Positions 30,434 to 39,293 of a DNA stretch of 64,000 nt are shown here, piece by piece (within the stretch, counting starts at the first letter, position 1; each line of letters opens with the position of its first letter). The notes under the pieces were generated by a model. The model saw nothing but the letters and a program-made list of their open reading frames with translations. It had not been told where the DNA came from and did no database searches. A program made the position numbers and the translations under genes. This DNA comes from Streptococcus parasanguinis ATCC 15912 (lineage in GTDB: Bacteria; Bacillota; Bacilli; Lactobacillales; Streptococcaceae). The stretch spans positions 1,302,001 to 1,366,000 of the forward strand of contig NC_015678.1 in NCBI RefSeq assembly GCF_000164675.2, given 5' to 3'.

Positions 30434-31351
30434 ATGAGTCTTTCTTTTCTTTCTAAGCAAAATCCCTTGATTGACAATATCAAAAAGGGAAAATTTCTGA
30501 CACCTTGGTTTTTGGCTCCGTTCATCTTGTATTACATCACAGAGTACATGTCCCCTGTTAGTACGGCATCGACTAGCTTCTTTCTCAATAAGCAACACTG
30601 GATCCCAGACTGGTGGAATATCCTTGACCTTTGGTCCTTCCTCTATACCATTATTGCCTTTTTCCTTTGGGTTCGCTTGATTGAAAAACGGCCTATTCGA
30701 ACCATGGGATTTTCCAAAGGAAATGGGCTTTCTGAATTCGCCAAAGGTTGCCTTGTGGGAGGCATCATGATCACAACAGTCTTGATCGTCTTTTTAGTCA
30801 CAGGGAATGCCACATTCCATCGCATTCAATTTAGTATGCCATTTCTTGTATCTTGGATTTTGGTCTTGATCGGCTATATTTTCCAAACTGCGGCAGAAGA
30901 AATTTATATCCGTGGTTGGTTGATTCCAACTATCTCCTACCATACCAATGCCCTTCTAGCTATCCTCATCTCAGCTACTATGTTCTCCTACTTCCATATG
31001 AATAACAACGGTGCTTCTTGGTTCTCTACTGTTCATCTCTTCTTCTTTGGGGTCTTTACAGCAGTCTATGCCCTGAAACGCGGGAATATTTGGGGACCTT
31101 GTGGCTTCCACTTTGCCTGGAATTTCCTGATGGGAAATGTCTATGGTTTTCATGTCAGTGGCTTTGATAGCGAATCATCCTTGATGTACTTCACAACTTC
31201 AAATCACACCTTGATCACCGGTGGTGAATTTGGTCCTGAAGGGGGTATCCCGGGATTAGTGGTCTGCATCTTAGCTCTTTTATGGGCCATCTTTATCCTC
31301 AAAGATACCTCCAAGGAGCAAGATAGCCTATATCCTGCGGCATTGAAATGA
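30434..31351 (+). CDS. CPBP intramembrane metalloprotease-like protein
   Basis: 305 residues from the ATG at 30434; GGAGG eight bases upstream decides the start. About eight membrane segments. The CPBP/Abi motifs are all present: AAEEIYIRGW (EExxxR, ~155), FHMNN (~190) and HFAWNFLMG (HxxxN, ~230). The family includes CAAX-type proteases and bacteriocin self-immunity proteins; substrate unknown. It is on the strand opposite to its neighbours, between the divergent rsgA operon and two tRNAs. A strong terminator follows. Confidence 0.83.
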   Translation: MSLSFLSKQNPLIDNIKKGKFLTPWFLAPFILYYITEYMSPVSTASTSFFLNKQHWIPDWWNILDLWSFLYTIIAFFLWVRLIEKRPIRTMGFSKGNGLSEFAKGCLVGGIMITTVLIVFLVTGNATFHRIQFSMPFLVSWILVLIGYIFQTAAEEIYIRGWLIPTISYHTNALLAILISATMFSYFHMNNNGASWFSTVHLFFFGVFTAVYALKRGNIWGPCGFHFAWNFLMGNVYGFHVSGFDSESSLMYFTTSNHTLITGGEFGPEGGIPGLVVCILALLWAIFILKDTSKEQDSLYPAALK

Positions 31352-31359
31352 TCTATTGA

Positions 31360-31403
31360 TAAAGGAACAGGAGCCATCTGTAGGCTCCCTGTTCCTTTTT
31401 TTC
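31360..31403 (+). terminator. Terminator of the CPBP gene
   Basis: Stem AAAGGAACAGGAGCC / GGCTCCCTGTTCCTTT with T-run; it ends two bases before the tRNA promoter. Confidence 0.85.
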
Positions 31404-31404
31404 C

Positions 31405-31432
31405 TTGGCATTTTTCCTAAAAAGTGTATAAT
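31405..31432 (+). promoter_or_regulatory. Promoter of the tRNA-Leu/tRNA-Ser pair
   Basis: TTGGCA (31405-31410), 16 bp, TATAAT (31427-31432); start of transcription would lie only a few bases before the tRNA. Confidence 0.6.
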
Positions 31433-31440
31433 AGAACTAT

Positions 31441-31523
31441 GCGGAGGTGGTGGAACGGCAGACACGCATGCTTCAGGCGCATGTGCCCTTTCGGGCGTGA
31501 GGGTTCAAATCCCTTTCTCCGCA
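31441..31523 (+). tRNA. tRNA-Leu (CAG)
   Basis: Class II tRNA: acceptor GCGGAGG pairs with CTCCGC at the 3' end, anticodon loop TTCAGGC flanked by CATGC/GCATG gives anticodon CAG, long variable arm TGCCCTTTCGGGCG, T arm GGGTTCAAATCCC. The 3' CCA is not encoded. Confidence 0.95.
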
Positions 31524-31527
31524 TCTT

Positions 31528-31616
31528 GGAAAGGTGGCCCAGCTCGGTACGGCACCGGACTCGAAATCCGGCAAGTGGATTTTATTCACGCGCGGGTTCA
31601 AATCCCGTCCTTTCCT
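31528..31616 (+). tRNA. tRNA-Ser (CGA)
   Basis: Acceptor GGAAAGG/CCTTTCC, anticodon arm CCGGACTCGAAATCCGG with anticodon CGA, long variable arm and T arm GGGTTCAAATCCC. Four bases after tRNA-Leu; one transcript. No encoded CCA. Confidence 0.95.
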
Positions 31617-31628
31617 TCAACAATAAAC

Positions 31629-31660
31629 AAGACATGAGCTACGAAGCTCATGTCTTTTCT
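31629..31660. terminator. Terminator between tRNAs and rsmA
   Basis: Perfect stem GACATGAGCT / AGCTCATGTC (31631-31640 with 31645-31654), A-rich before and TTTTCTGTT after. Serves the convergent transcripts. Confidence 0.8.
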
Positions 31661-31661
31661 G

Positions 31662-32537
31662 TTATTTTATTCCTGCTTCTAGAAGGCCATCTGCTAGGCG
31701 AGCGAAGTCTTCTAAGCTAAGAGCTTCTCCTCGTACAGAAGGTTGCAGGCCTGCAGCTTGGATTCCTGCTTCCAGTTTGGCTTTGATTTCTTCGGTCTTG
31801 CCAAAGCGACTGGTCAAGTTGTTCCAAAGGGTTTTGCGACGGTGGACAAAGCTAGCCTTGCTGACAGAGAAGAAGAAATCTTCATCCTTGACGGTTACTG
31901 CTGGTTTTTCACGACGGACCATCTTGAGGATGGCAGAGTCGACGTTTGGTGCTGGCACAAAGACGGTGCGAGGCACAATAAAGGCTACCTTAGCAGTCAT
32001 ATAGTATTGGACTGCAATGGATAAAGAACCATAAGCCTTGGTGTTGGGCTCAGCTGAGATGCGGTCTGCCACCTCTTTTTGCATCATGACCACAAATTCT
32101 TGGAAAGGAATCTTGGATTCGATCAAGTGCATGAGGATGGGAGTTGTGATGTAATACGGAAGGTTGGCCACTACCTTAATCGGAAGGTCTGGATTTTTAA
32201 ACTCTGCGATGTACTGGTTGAGGTCTACCTTGAGGATGTCTTGGTTGACAACCGTGACATTGTCAAAATCACGCAAGGTATCCGCCAAAATGGGAACCAA
32301 GCGGTCATCAATCTCAAAGGCCATGACTTCTGCAGCATTTTCTGCCAAAAACTCAGTGAGAGCTCCAATTCCGGGACCGATTTCGATGACATTGACCTGC
32401 TTATCAATCTCAGCAGTATCCACAATCTTTTGAAGGATGTTGGTATCGGTCAAGAAGTTTTGACCGAAGGATTTTTTAAAGGTAAAACCGTGACGCTCCA
32501 GCACTGCCTTGGTCACGCTATAATCTGCAATTCTCAT
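31662..32537 (-). CDS. rsmA: 16S rRNA dimethyladenosine transferase RsmA (KsgA)
   Basis: 291 residues. SAM-binding motif [17 protein letters not shown] (~50-65), motif [12 protein letters not shown] (~125), and [10 protein letters not shown]. It dimethylates A1518 and A1519 of 16S rRNA; loss gives kasugamycin resistance. It is 52 bp downstream of rnmV in the tatD-rnmV-rsmA row, a typical streptococcal arrangement. Confidence 0.97.
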   Translation of the reverse strand: MRIADYSVTKAVLERHGFTFKKSFGQNFLTDTNILQKIVDTAEIDKQVNVIEIGPGIGALTEFLAENAAEVMAFEIDDRLVPILADTLRDFDNVTVVNQDILKVDLNQYIAEFKNPDLPIKVVANLPYYITTPILMHLIESKIPFQEFVVMMQKEVADRISAEPNTKAYGSLSIAVQYYMTAKVAFIVPRTVFVPAPNVDSAILKMVRREKPAVTVKDEDFFFSVSKASFVHRRKTLWNNLTSRFGKTEEIKAKLEAGIQAAGLQPSVRGEALSLEDFARLADGLLEAGIK

Positions 32538-32589
32538 TTTTTCTCTTTTCTAATCAGTTTAAGGGTAAAGGATCCCCTCTACTTCCGTC

Positions 32590-33153
32590 TTAATAACGGG
32601 CCATCGCCTCTTCGACTTGGGCCAAACAAATTCCAAACAACTCCAAGCGTTTGATCAATTGTTTGCCATTGCAGTAGCCGATGCGCAAGGCTTCTCCTAG
32701 ATATTCCCGTCGTTTGCGACTATCGTTGCCCATCAACAGACCAAGACGCATCAAATCAGTCTTTGTGATATCAAAGAAATTCTCATCTTCATAGGAGCCC
32801 ACAAGTCCAGCTAGGGCTTTTTCTAAGTCTTCAAAACTGGCATGCTCCACTCCAAGAGAACGCCCCTTAGTCTTGGATTTGGGGACTGCTTCGCCACGAT
32901 TTAAAAAGGCATGTTTGGCCTGGGGCACCTCTTGCATAATGATCTTGCGAATTCGCTCGCCATTATAGTCTGGATCGGTAAAGACAATGACCCCACGCAA
33001 CTCTTGCAAGCTAGCAATTCGTTCCAAGTCATCTTGATCGATCGCAGAGCCTCGGGTTTCATAGGTATCCACCTCATAAAAACGACGGAGATTGGCTGTG
33101 TCGTCCTTGCCCTCCACGACAATCACTTCTGGTATTTTTCTTTTCTCAGTCAA
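32590..33153 (-). CDS. rnmV: Ribonuclease M5
   Basis: 187 residues if translation starts at the TTG at 33153, which overlaps the tatD stop and has AAAGG nine bases upstream. In-frame ATGs at 33174 and 33180 lack a ribosome site, so the annotated start is uncertain. TOPRIM fold: VIVVEGKDDT (catalytic Glu) and VIVFTDPDYNGERIRK (DxD) near 60. RNase M5 matures 5S rRNA with help of L18. Confidence 0.92.
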   Translation of the reverse strand: MTEKRKIPEVIVVEGKDDTANLRRFYEVDTYETRGSAIDQDDLERIASLQELRGVIVFTDPDYNGERIRKIIMQEVPQAKHAFLNRGEAVPKSKTKGRSLGVEHASFEDLEKALAGLVGSYEDENFFDITKTDLMRLGLLMGNDSRKRREYLGEALRIGYCNGKQLIKRLELFGICLAQVEEAMARY

Positions 33154-33916
33154 GGCCAAATACCTTTCTTGCATTGTCATAGGTTGCCTGAGCCACTTCT
33201 TCTGTTGTTAAGCCACGTAGTTCTGCAATAAAATCTACCACATAACGAGTGTAGGCTGTTTTATTTTCCCGACCACGTTTGGGAACTGGTGCCAGGTAAG
33301 GGGCGTCTGTTTCAACCAAGATCTTCTCGAGCGGAAGGCCAGCTGCCGCTTCTTGGACATCTGTTGCCTTCTTAAACGTCACTACTCCAGAAAAGGAGAT
33401 CATCATTCCCAGATCCATGAAGCGTTTGGCTTCTTCTAGACTTCCTGAGAAAGAATGCATGATCCCACCGCGAGGACCGACTCCTTCACTCTTGATGATG
33501 GCATAAGTATCTTCTAAAGCATCGCGTGTATGCACCACAAAGGGGAGGTCCAAGTCCTTAGACAATTGAATCTGACGACGAAAAACCTTTTCTTGGACAT
33601 CTTTTGGTGCCGTCATCCAGTGGTAATCCAGACCGATTTCTCCGAGTGCGACGACTTTGGGATGTTTCAACTGTTCAAGTAAATAGGCCTCCACTTCAGG
33701 ACTATAATCGCCTGCCTCAGTGGGGTGCCAACCCAGCGTGAGATAGAGTTCTGGGTGCTGGTCTGCCAAGGCTATTCCTCGCTCAATCGTCGGTTTGTCA
33801 AAACCAACGATATTATGGGCTACAACGCCCATTTCCTTGGCCAAATCGAGCTCTTCTTGTTCTTTTCCTGCGAATTCTTCCACATTGAGATGGGTGTGGG
33901 TATCAAAAATCTGCAT
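33146..33916 (-). CDS. tatD: TatD-family DNase
   Basis: 256 residues from the ATG at 33916 with AAGGA upstream; a codon 78 bp earlier is not supported. TIM-barrel metallohydrolase with FDTHTHLN (metal HxH), ALGEIGLDYHW (~90), HTRDA, MHSFSGS and VETDAPYLAP. Cytosolic 3'-5' DNase activity is known for relatives; also D-aminoacyl processing is proposed. First gene of tatD-rnmV-rsmA. Confidence 0.92.
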   Translation of the reverse strand: MQIFDTHTHLNVEEFAGKEQEELDLAKEMGVVAHNIVGFDKPTIERGIALADQHPELYLTLGWHPTEAGDYSPEVEAYLLEQLKHPKVVALGEIGLDYHWMTAPKDVQEKVFRRQIQLSKDLDLPFVVHTRDALEDTYAIIKSEGVGPRGGIMHSFSGSLEEAKRFMDLGMMISFSGVVTFKKATDVQEAAAGLPLEKILVETDAPYLAPVPKRGRENKTAYTRYVVDFIAELRGLTTEEVAQATYDNARKVFGLD

Positions 33917-33992
33917 GATCTTCCTTTTCTTCCGAGTTTTTCTTCTTTCTATTATAGCAGAAAGCGCCTCTAAATTCACTTTCGGACAAAAC

Positions 33993-34027
33993 AAAAACCA
34001 GTAGTCTCGAGTTTCTACTGGTTTTTA
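33993..34027 (-). terminator. Terminator of rpmH
   Basis: AAAAACCAGTAG / CTACTGGTTTTT inverted repeat with T-run on either strand; 15 bp after the rpmH stop. Confidence 0.8.
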
Positions 34028-34041
34028 GGTTTTTATCTGAA

Positions 34042-34176
34042 TTACGCAGCCAAAACTTTGCGTCCTTTACGACGACGAGCTGCCAATACGCGACGACCGT
34101 TTTTAGTTGACATACGGTTACGGAATCCGTGTTTGCGCGCACGACGAAGTTTACTTGGTTGATAAGTACGTTTCAC
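34042..34176 (-). CDS. rpmH: 50S ribosomal protein L34
   Basis: 44 residues, very basic, [18 protein letters not shown] at the N-terminus and [11 protein letters not shown] at the end. It starts with GTG at 34176, with GAGGAGG eight bases upstream; no ATG is available. Too short for many gene finders. Monocistronic here, with its own terminator. Confidence 0.96.
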
Positions 34177-34323
34177 GATGAATACCTCCTCATAGATTTT
34201 GTATTCGTTTAGCCGGCTAGTTGTGATCAGTTACTAAACATACTTTACTATTCTATCGGATTCAACTCTATTTGTCAATAGCTATGGCAAAATTGTTGCA
34301 AATACAGGTCGGAGAAAACCTTT

Positions 34324-34953
34324 CTACACCTGACGGGTTGCCAAGTAATAGGGTTCCAGAGCCACCAGCGCCTCTTGCAACTGATCCAGGATATCCTCAA
34401 GAGAATCTTCCTCAACTAGAGAAATATCGTATTTGACGAGGACCTTACGAACCGCCCCTTCTGCTACTGCTTGCAACAGATCATGGCGATTTTTTTCTGT
34501 TCCTTCTACCCTTTGACTCTCTCCATTTTTCTGGACGAAATAATAAACCGGCTGAGAGATAGGAAGGACGAGAACCTTATGTTGTTTTTGAAGACTCTGC
34601 TCGTCTTTTTTTCGCTCGATAAAGCTCACCTCTAAGGAAACACCAAAATCAACTGCGTCTCCATAAAGTCTCAAAGCAAACATGGGTTCTGCCATCGTCC
34701 CTTCTCCTTTTAGATAGGCCCAAAAATGAGGCCGCAAGACTTGAGCCTGGTTCATCCATTGGCTAGTCCGATCCTGCTCCAAGTAAGGGTGACGCTTCTG
34801 AAAGGCTGAGACTAAATCGGTGAATTCCTTACGAGCCACTTGAGCTAGTGCACGATACTGCTCCATCTCCGAGGCTAGCCCCCCTGCCTTTGCCGGTGTC
34901 TGGTAGTGAATTCCTTGAAGCTTTAAAAACTCTCGAATCGCTGCAAATGTCAT
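34324..34953 (-). CDS. Conserved hypothetical protein
   Basis: 209 residues from the ATG at 34953, set by AAAGGAAG upstream. Soluble, no signal or membrane segment, mixed alpha/beta with Arg/Gln-rich helices. MTFAAIREFLKLQG at the start and an ALRLYGDAVDFGVSLEVSFIE-type segment in the middle (~105-125). It may belong to the small HI_0552 family of unknown function, recalled only loosely. It starts just after the terminator of the khpB operon, so it is probably separately transcribed. Confidence 0.7.
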   Translation of the reverse strand: MTFAAIREFLKLQGIHYQTPAKAGGLASEMEQYRALAQVARKEFTDLVSAFQKRHPYLEQDRTSQWMNQAQVLRPHFWAYLKGEGTMAEPMFALRLYGDAVDFGVSLEVSFIERKKDEQSLQKQHKVLVLPISQPVYYFVQKNGESQRVEGTEKNRHDLLQAVAEGAVRKVLVKYDISLVEEDSLEDILDQLQEALVALEPYYLATRQV

Positions 34954-34973
34954 CTGCTTCCTTTCTAATCCTA

Positions 34974-35013
34974 ACAAAAAGGGAGAGATCGGCTCAATCC
35001 CGTCTCTCCCTTA
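34974..35013 (-). terminator. Terminator of rnpA-yidC-khpB
   Basis: Minus-strand AAGGGAGAGA / TCTCTCCCTT with TTTGTT after; 18 bp beyond the khpB stop. Confidence 0.75.
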
Positions 35014-35031
35014 TGGGAAATAATAGCTAGA

Positions 35032-35979
35032 TTATCCTTCGATGTCTACCACCACGTAACGGTTTGGTTCTTCCCCTTCAGAGTAGCTAGTGACTCCTTC
35101 CATCTTAGAGACGATCCGGTGAATGATTTTCCGTTCACTGTTTGACATTGGATCTGTCTGTTGGGCTTGCCCATCTTCGAGAGCACGTGTTGCCAACTTC
35201 TGAGCATAGCTTTGAAGAACTTCTGCCCGGTGTTCTACATAGTCATTAACATTAATGGTAATGTAAAAATTCTTTGAGTAGCGGTTATAGAGGTAATTTT
35301 GCGCCAAGAGTTGAAGAGCCTTCAAGACTTTTCCATGATAACCAATCACGCGCCCAGGCTCATTGGTATCAATTTGCATATTGACCGTACGGCGGTTGTG
35401 ACTGCTTGAAATGGTTGCATCGACATCCATTTCATCAACCACTGTTTGAACATAGGCTGTCACATCAGCTACGACTTCTTCGATATTGTAGTTTTCCTCT
35501 ACCTCGATACCAAGGTTTGAGAAATCAGACTCGCTTGATTCTTTTGTCGCTGGTTCTTTGACTTTCTCAAGGATATGCTCATGCCCTTTTTCTTCAAGAA
35601 CCGTATTCGCTTCTTTTTCATGTTTGAGAATCTCCGTCTTGATTTCTTCAGAGACGACTTCTCCCTCTTTTTCAACCTTCTTAATCGCAGCAACCACGCG
35701 CCCAAGGTCAACTGTTGCTTCGCTCACGGTCTTGACCGGCTCGTTTTGTGCATTAATTTCGTCCGGTACGCCTTTGACAGCTTTTTGATTGGCTTTGACG
35801 ACCGTTGTTTCTGCAATCGGCTCAATCTCTACTTGGGCTGGCTTCTTCCCAAAAAAGCCAAGAAAACCTTTCTTCTCACGTGCTACAACTGTAATATGTG
35901 CCTTCATACGGGGAATATCTAAATCGTTCAGGCCTTTTTGAATCGCTTCTTCAACAGTTGCTCCAGTATATAGGACCAT
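35032..35979 (-). CDS. khpB: RNA-binding protein KhpB/Jag (EloR)
   Basis: 315 residues. Jag N domain (TGATVEEAIQKGL, then GFLGFFGKKPAQVEI), a long acidic/Lys linker (~60-165), KH-II domain (EPGRVIGYHGKVLKALQLL, ~215-235) and R3H-type C-terminal (SNSERKIIHRIV, ~280-292). With KhpA it regulates cell elongation in pneumococcus and is phosphorylated by StkP. Follows yidC by 15 bp. Confidence 0.93.
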   Translation of the reverse strand: MVLYTGATVEEAIQKGLNDLDIPRMKAHITVVAREKKGFLGFFGKKPAQVEIEPIAETTVVKANQKAVKGVPDEINAQNEPVKTVSEATVDLGRVVAAIKKVEKEGEVVSEEIKTEILKHEKEANTVLEEKGHEHILEKVKEPATKESSESDFSNLGIEVEENYNIEEVVADVTAYVQTVVDEMDVDATISSSHNRRTVNMQIDTNEPGRVIGYHGKVLKALQLLAQNYLYNRYSKNFYITINVNDYVEHRAEVLQSYAQKLATRALEDGQAQQTDPMSNSERKIIHRIVSKMEGVTSYSEGEEPNRYVVVDIEG

Positions 35980-35994
35980 ATGTCCACCTCTTTC

Positions 35995-36810
35995 TTATTT
36001 TTTCTTTTTCTGTGCTTTGTTTAGGGCACGGCGTTTTTGTTTTTCCATGTCGCGCGAAGCTTGCTCTTTTGCTTCACGCTCTGCAATAATCTTGAAGGGG
36101 TTGTTCAAGAGATAGGTTTGCCCGACTTGGTAAGCATTTGAAGTCACCCAGTATAGTGCGACCCCACTGGCTGAGAACAAGGCAAAGAAGAAGATCATCA
36201 CAGGCATCACATACATCATAGTTGTTGCACTTCCATTGCGCTCTGGCATGGCTTTATTGGTCAACCAACTACTGAAAAATGTGAAGAGAGCTGCAAGGAC
36301 TGGCAAAATATAAGTCGGGTCGATCGCGCCAAGATCCAACCAGAGGAAGTGACCAACTTTAAGGAATTCGACACGGCTCAGTGCTTGGAACAAGGCCATC
36401 AGAACCGGCATCTGGATTAAGAGAGGAAGGAAGGCTGAAGACGTTTTGACACCTTTTTCCTTGTAGAGGGCCCGCATCTCTTCAGAAAGCTTGGTCCGAC
36501 TATCTAGGTCCTTCCCAGGATACTTAGCTTGTAATTCCTTGAGTAGGGGTTGAATTTCCTGCATCTTGCGGGTTGAATTCATTTGATACTGGAAGAGGGG
36601 CAAGAGGACCGTCCGAATAACAATGGTAAAGACGATAATCCCTACACCGATATTGCCGCCAAACGATAAGAAGCGGATAGCTTCTGCAAAGAAGTAGACG
36701 AAGCGTTCCCAACCACCTGTCGACTGAGCTGTCACTTGAGAGGTTCCACAAGCTGTCAAGACCAATAAGGCCGCTCCTAATAATCCAGTTAACTTCAGTT
36801 TCTTTTTCAC
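35995..36810 (-). CDS. yidC: Membrane insertase YidC (lipoprotein form)
   Basis: 271 residues from the GTG at 36810, immediately after the rnpA stop; AAAGGG precedes it. Signal with lipobox VLTAC, then five membrane segments with the gram-positive YidC core ([19 protein letters not shown]) holding the groove arginine, and a Lys/Arg-rich C-tail ([14 protein letters not shown]). It inserts membrane proteins, with or without SecYEG. An ATG in the same frame at 36834 would overlap rnpA. Confidence 0.92.
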   Translation of the reverse strand: MKKKLKLTGLLGAALLVLTACGTSQVTAQSTGGWERFVYFFAEAIRFLSFGGNIGVGIIVFTIVIRTVLLPLFQYQMNSTRKMQEIQPLLKELQAKYPGKDLDSRTKLSEEMRALYKEKGVKTSSAFLPLLIQMPVLMALFQALSRVEFLKVGHFLWLDLGAIDPTYILPVLAALFTFFSSWLTNKAMPERNGSATTMMYVMPVMIFFFALFSASGVALYWVTSNAYQVGQTYLLNNPFKIIAEREAKEQASRDMEKQKRRALNKAQKKKK

Positions 36811-36811
36811 T

Positions 36812-37153
36812 TTATTCCCTTTCTTGGTAGACATGCGCTAATTTTAAGACATGTACAAGATTTTTCTCTACTTGATGAAAGTCGAGCTCCTCCACTCCTT
36901 TACGAGCAATAACAACAAAATCATCGGTCGTAAGGAAGGCTTGGTGTTTGATCAAAACATGGCGAATCAAACGTTTGATGCGATTTCTGGTCACAGCATT
37001 TCCCAGTTTCTTACTAACAGATAGACCGACTCGAAAATGTGGTTGGTCTTTGCGCAAGCGGTAAACAACGAATTTCCGATTGGCAACATTTTGACCACTT
37101 TTAAAAATAGCATTAAAATCTTTGTCACGTTTGACGCGGTAGCTTTTTTTCAA
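36812..37153 (-). CDS. rnpA: Ribonuclease P protein component
   Basis: 113 residues, basic. RNP signature [16 protein letters not shown] (~50-65). Starts with TTG at 37153, GGGAG seven to eight bases upstream. RnpA assists M1 RNA in tRNA 5' maturation. First gene of rnpA-yidC-khpB; a -10 TATAAT is at 37183-37188 with TTGGTT 16 bp upstream. Confidence 0.95.
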   Translation of the reverse strand: MKKSYRVKRDKDFNAIFKSGQNVANRKFVVYRLRKDQPHFRVGLSVSKKLGNAVTRNRIKRLIRHVLIKHQAFLTTDDFVVIARKGVEELDFHQVEKNLVHVLKLAHVYQERE

Positions 37154-37231
37154 ACCTCAACTCCCTCTTTTAAATTTATTCTATTATACCATATTTTCAA
37201 AAAAAACCAATCTCACTCAGGAAATCGGTTA

Positions 37232-37909
37232 TTACTTGAATACAGATAAAAGTAAAGGCAAGGTGTAGTAGAGATTGAGCAAGATATGAGCCAAAATAGG
37301 AGAAAGGAGCGTCTTACTCCGATAATACAGGATCCCAAAAATCACACTCGGCAGGAGATAGATGATACAAGCCCCCAGCGAAAAGGGATTGTGGAGAAAA
37401 TGTAGGCCACTGTAGATGAGGGCTGGAAGCCAAATCTCAGCATAGAGTTTCCAGCCTTTGAAGTAGGCATTCACCAAGGCTCCACGAAAGATCAGCTCTT
37501 CTGTCACCGGCCGGATAATAACCATTGCAATCACTAGGATAAGCACCCCTGTGGGGCTAATTTCCCGTGGAAACAGACTCAAAACGGCTGCCCGTCCTTG
37601 AACAAAACCACTGATGAAGTAGTCCAACCAGTAAACCAAACAGGCCGCAAAAACGGCTTCTATCAGAGCTTGAAGAGGGTTCTTCCCCAGCTTAAATTGC
37701 GCTTTTTTAGAAAAACGGTAGACCAAAAATCCTGTAAAGACTGCATAGAGGCCTTCTAGGCCAAATAAGGTCCAATAATAGCTATTGGCGCTTGCTACAC
37801 TATTGGAGACGTACTGGCCCAAAGGGCGAAATTGGGGCCGAACATAAAAATAAAACAAGAGCAGAAAAAGGGGATAAAGCAGCGAGATCTTTCCTTTAAT
37901 GAATTTCAT
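37232..37909 (-). CDS. CPBP intramembrane metalloprotease-like protein
   Basis: 225 residues from the ATG at 37909, with AGGAAAGG upstream. About seven membrane segments; the first motif TEELIFRGALV (EExxxR), HFLHNPF and HILLNLYY (HxxxN) support the CPBP family. Related proteins process membrane substrates or give bacteriocin immunity. Distinct from the CPBP gene at 30434. Downstream of a TDT transporter, on the same strand. Confidence 0.8.
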   Translation of the reverse strand: MKFIKGKISLLYPLFLLLFYFYVRPQFRPLGQYVSNSVASANSYYWTLFGLEGLYAVFTGFLVYRFSKKAQFKLGKNPLQALIEAVFAACLVYWLDYFISGFVQGRAAVLSLFPREISPTGVLILVIAMVIIRPVTEELIFRGALVNAYFKGWKLYAEIWLPALIYSGLHFLHNPFSLGACIIYLLPSVIFGILYYRSKTLLSPILAHILLNLYYTLPLLLSVFK

Positions 37910-37994
37910 AGATACCTTTCCTATAGAGTATGACAAATCGTATAGTGCATCTTACCATAATCGTGACAAGGTTTCAATGAAAAAGGATGACTTC

Positions 37995-38888
37995 CTACTC
38001 CCTGAGATAGACCACATAACCTCCTAAAACAGCGACTAAAATCAAGAGACAAAGAAGAGTTTCCATCCATACGAGAGCTGTCAAGAAAGGCCACTGCAAC
38101 AAGCCTTGGGCCATTTTCAAAGAGGTCGCTGTGATGACCGTTGGAAAGGTCAGGGCTGAAAAAGCAGGTTGAAAACCTTCTTTGATCATTCTCGGTAGAC
38201 GCGTCAAAACAAAGAAATAAAAACCTTGTGAGGCAACTACCATGATCAGTAAGAACCAGACAGGAAGGCTCGCTCCACCCACACGAACCAGAGCTGCTAA
38301 AAGAAGGGAAAATGGAGCGCAATAGATGCCTTCTTGGCCCAACAGATGACTGGGCAAGGGGGACTTCTTCAAATCATGATAGATAAGGGGATAAAGAAGA
38401 AAGGTCAAACCAAAACCAATCACTAAAGCGAGATAAGCAATCTCTCTTATTCCTACAACTGGATAAGTCAAGGCTGCTACTGCAATGCCCACATAGAGAA
38501 CGGTCCAACTTGGAGTGGCATTGGCTCTTGGTCGCGCTAGGATATGGGTCTTGGTAAAATAGAGAATTAAGCCCAGATCCAAGAGAAAGGCAGACCACCA
38601 GACCAACTGTGATAGACCTCCAAAGGCGGGAAAGAGGCGCAAAAGATAGGTGGATAGAATCATCCCTGCCATGGGAAAAGTCGCCATCCCAGATAAAAGG
38701 GCTGGTTGTTGGAATTCTATCTTGGTTTCTTGCCAGCGAATCGCATGGTAAACTACAAAGAAAAACCAGAAGAACAAACCTGTCAGACTAAAGGCGTGGG
38801 CAAAGAAAGGTAGCGAGTCTGCAAGAAGGTTGCCAGCGCCAACCAGTCCTAACAGACAGCCTGAAAATACTAAGGGGATCTTTTTCAT
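37995..38888 (-). CDS. TDT-family (tellurite resistance/dicarboxylate-type) transporter
   Basis: 297 residues from the ATG at 38888, six bases after a GGAG; a TTG 12 bp upstream is rejected. Ten hydrophobic segments with MKKIPLVFSGCLLGLVGAGNLL at the start and a central GMATFPMAGMILSTYLL. The pattern matches TehA/SLAC1/C4-dicarboxylate (TDT) channels. Substrate is not clear. Confidence 0.72.
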   Translation of the reverse strand: MKKIPLVFSGCLLGLVGAGNLLADSLPFFAHAFSLTGLFFWFFFVVYHAIRWQETKIEFQQPALLSGMATFPMAGMILSTYLLRLFPAFGGLSQLVWWSAFLLDLGLILYFTKTHILARPRANATPSWTVLYVGIAVAALTYPVVGIREIAYLALVIGFGLTFLLYPLIYHDLKKSPLPSHLLGQEGIYCAPFSLLLAALVRVGGASLPVWFLLIMVVASQGFYFFVLTRLPRMIKEGFQPAFSALTFPTVITATSLKMAQGLLQWPFLTALVWMETLLCLLILVAVLGGYVVYLRE

Positions 38889-38984
38889 CGGGAGCTCCAA
38901 TCATGTTGTCGCTTTCAGTATACCATAAAAACAGAGGGAACAGCATCAAAAAAGAAGTCATACAAATATGTGCTTCCCCCAAAA

Positions 38985-39165
38985 AAGAGGCTGGGACAAA
39001 AGTCCTAGCCTCTCAATTATTTTTGGATTGTCGAGCAAGACGCAGTGGTTGAGTGGGCTCTACTACGCTGATTTCATCAGCTTTTACAGCCCTACTCAAC
39101 TGTGCGGAGGTGGGACGACGAAATCGAATTCTAACGAATTACCGATTTCTGTCCCACTCTCTTTT
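38985..39165 (-). repeat. Structured ~180-bp intergenic element, copy C
   Basis: Reverse complement of copies A and B; inspection shows no difference from B. It lies in the 405-bp gap between gtfB (ends 39294) and the TDT gene. The rest of that gap holds the hairpin at 39242-39284 and nothing else I recognise. Confidence 0.85.
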
Positions 39166-39241
39166 TGGAGGGCCATACAATATCCGACTTCTTTTTTAGT
39201 ATCGGTGATTTTTCTACATCATTGATTACATTCGATGCTAA

Positions 39242-39284
39242 TGGAAGGAGGAATCAGCCCGTAGAAACAGCATAAATTCCTCCT
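39242..39284 (-). terminator. Putative terminator after gtfB
   Basis: GGAAGGAGGAAT / ATTCCTCCTTCC inverted repeat with an ~18-base loop about 10 bp past the stop. The T-run is on the plus strand, so termination of gtfB is not certain. Confidence 0.45.
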
Positions 39285-39293
39285 TCCTTTTAA

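Noticed and set aside
34042-37153. Possible replication origin near rpmH-rnpA
   Set aside because: No dnaA, dnaN or cluster of DnaA boxes was found; in streptococci these genes are not a reliable origin marker.
10265-39165. Insertion sequence as explanation for the 180-bp repeats
   Set aside because: No transposase frame and no clear terminal inverted repeats with target duplications; at most a non-autonomous element.
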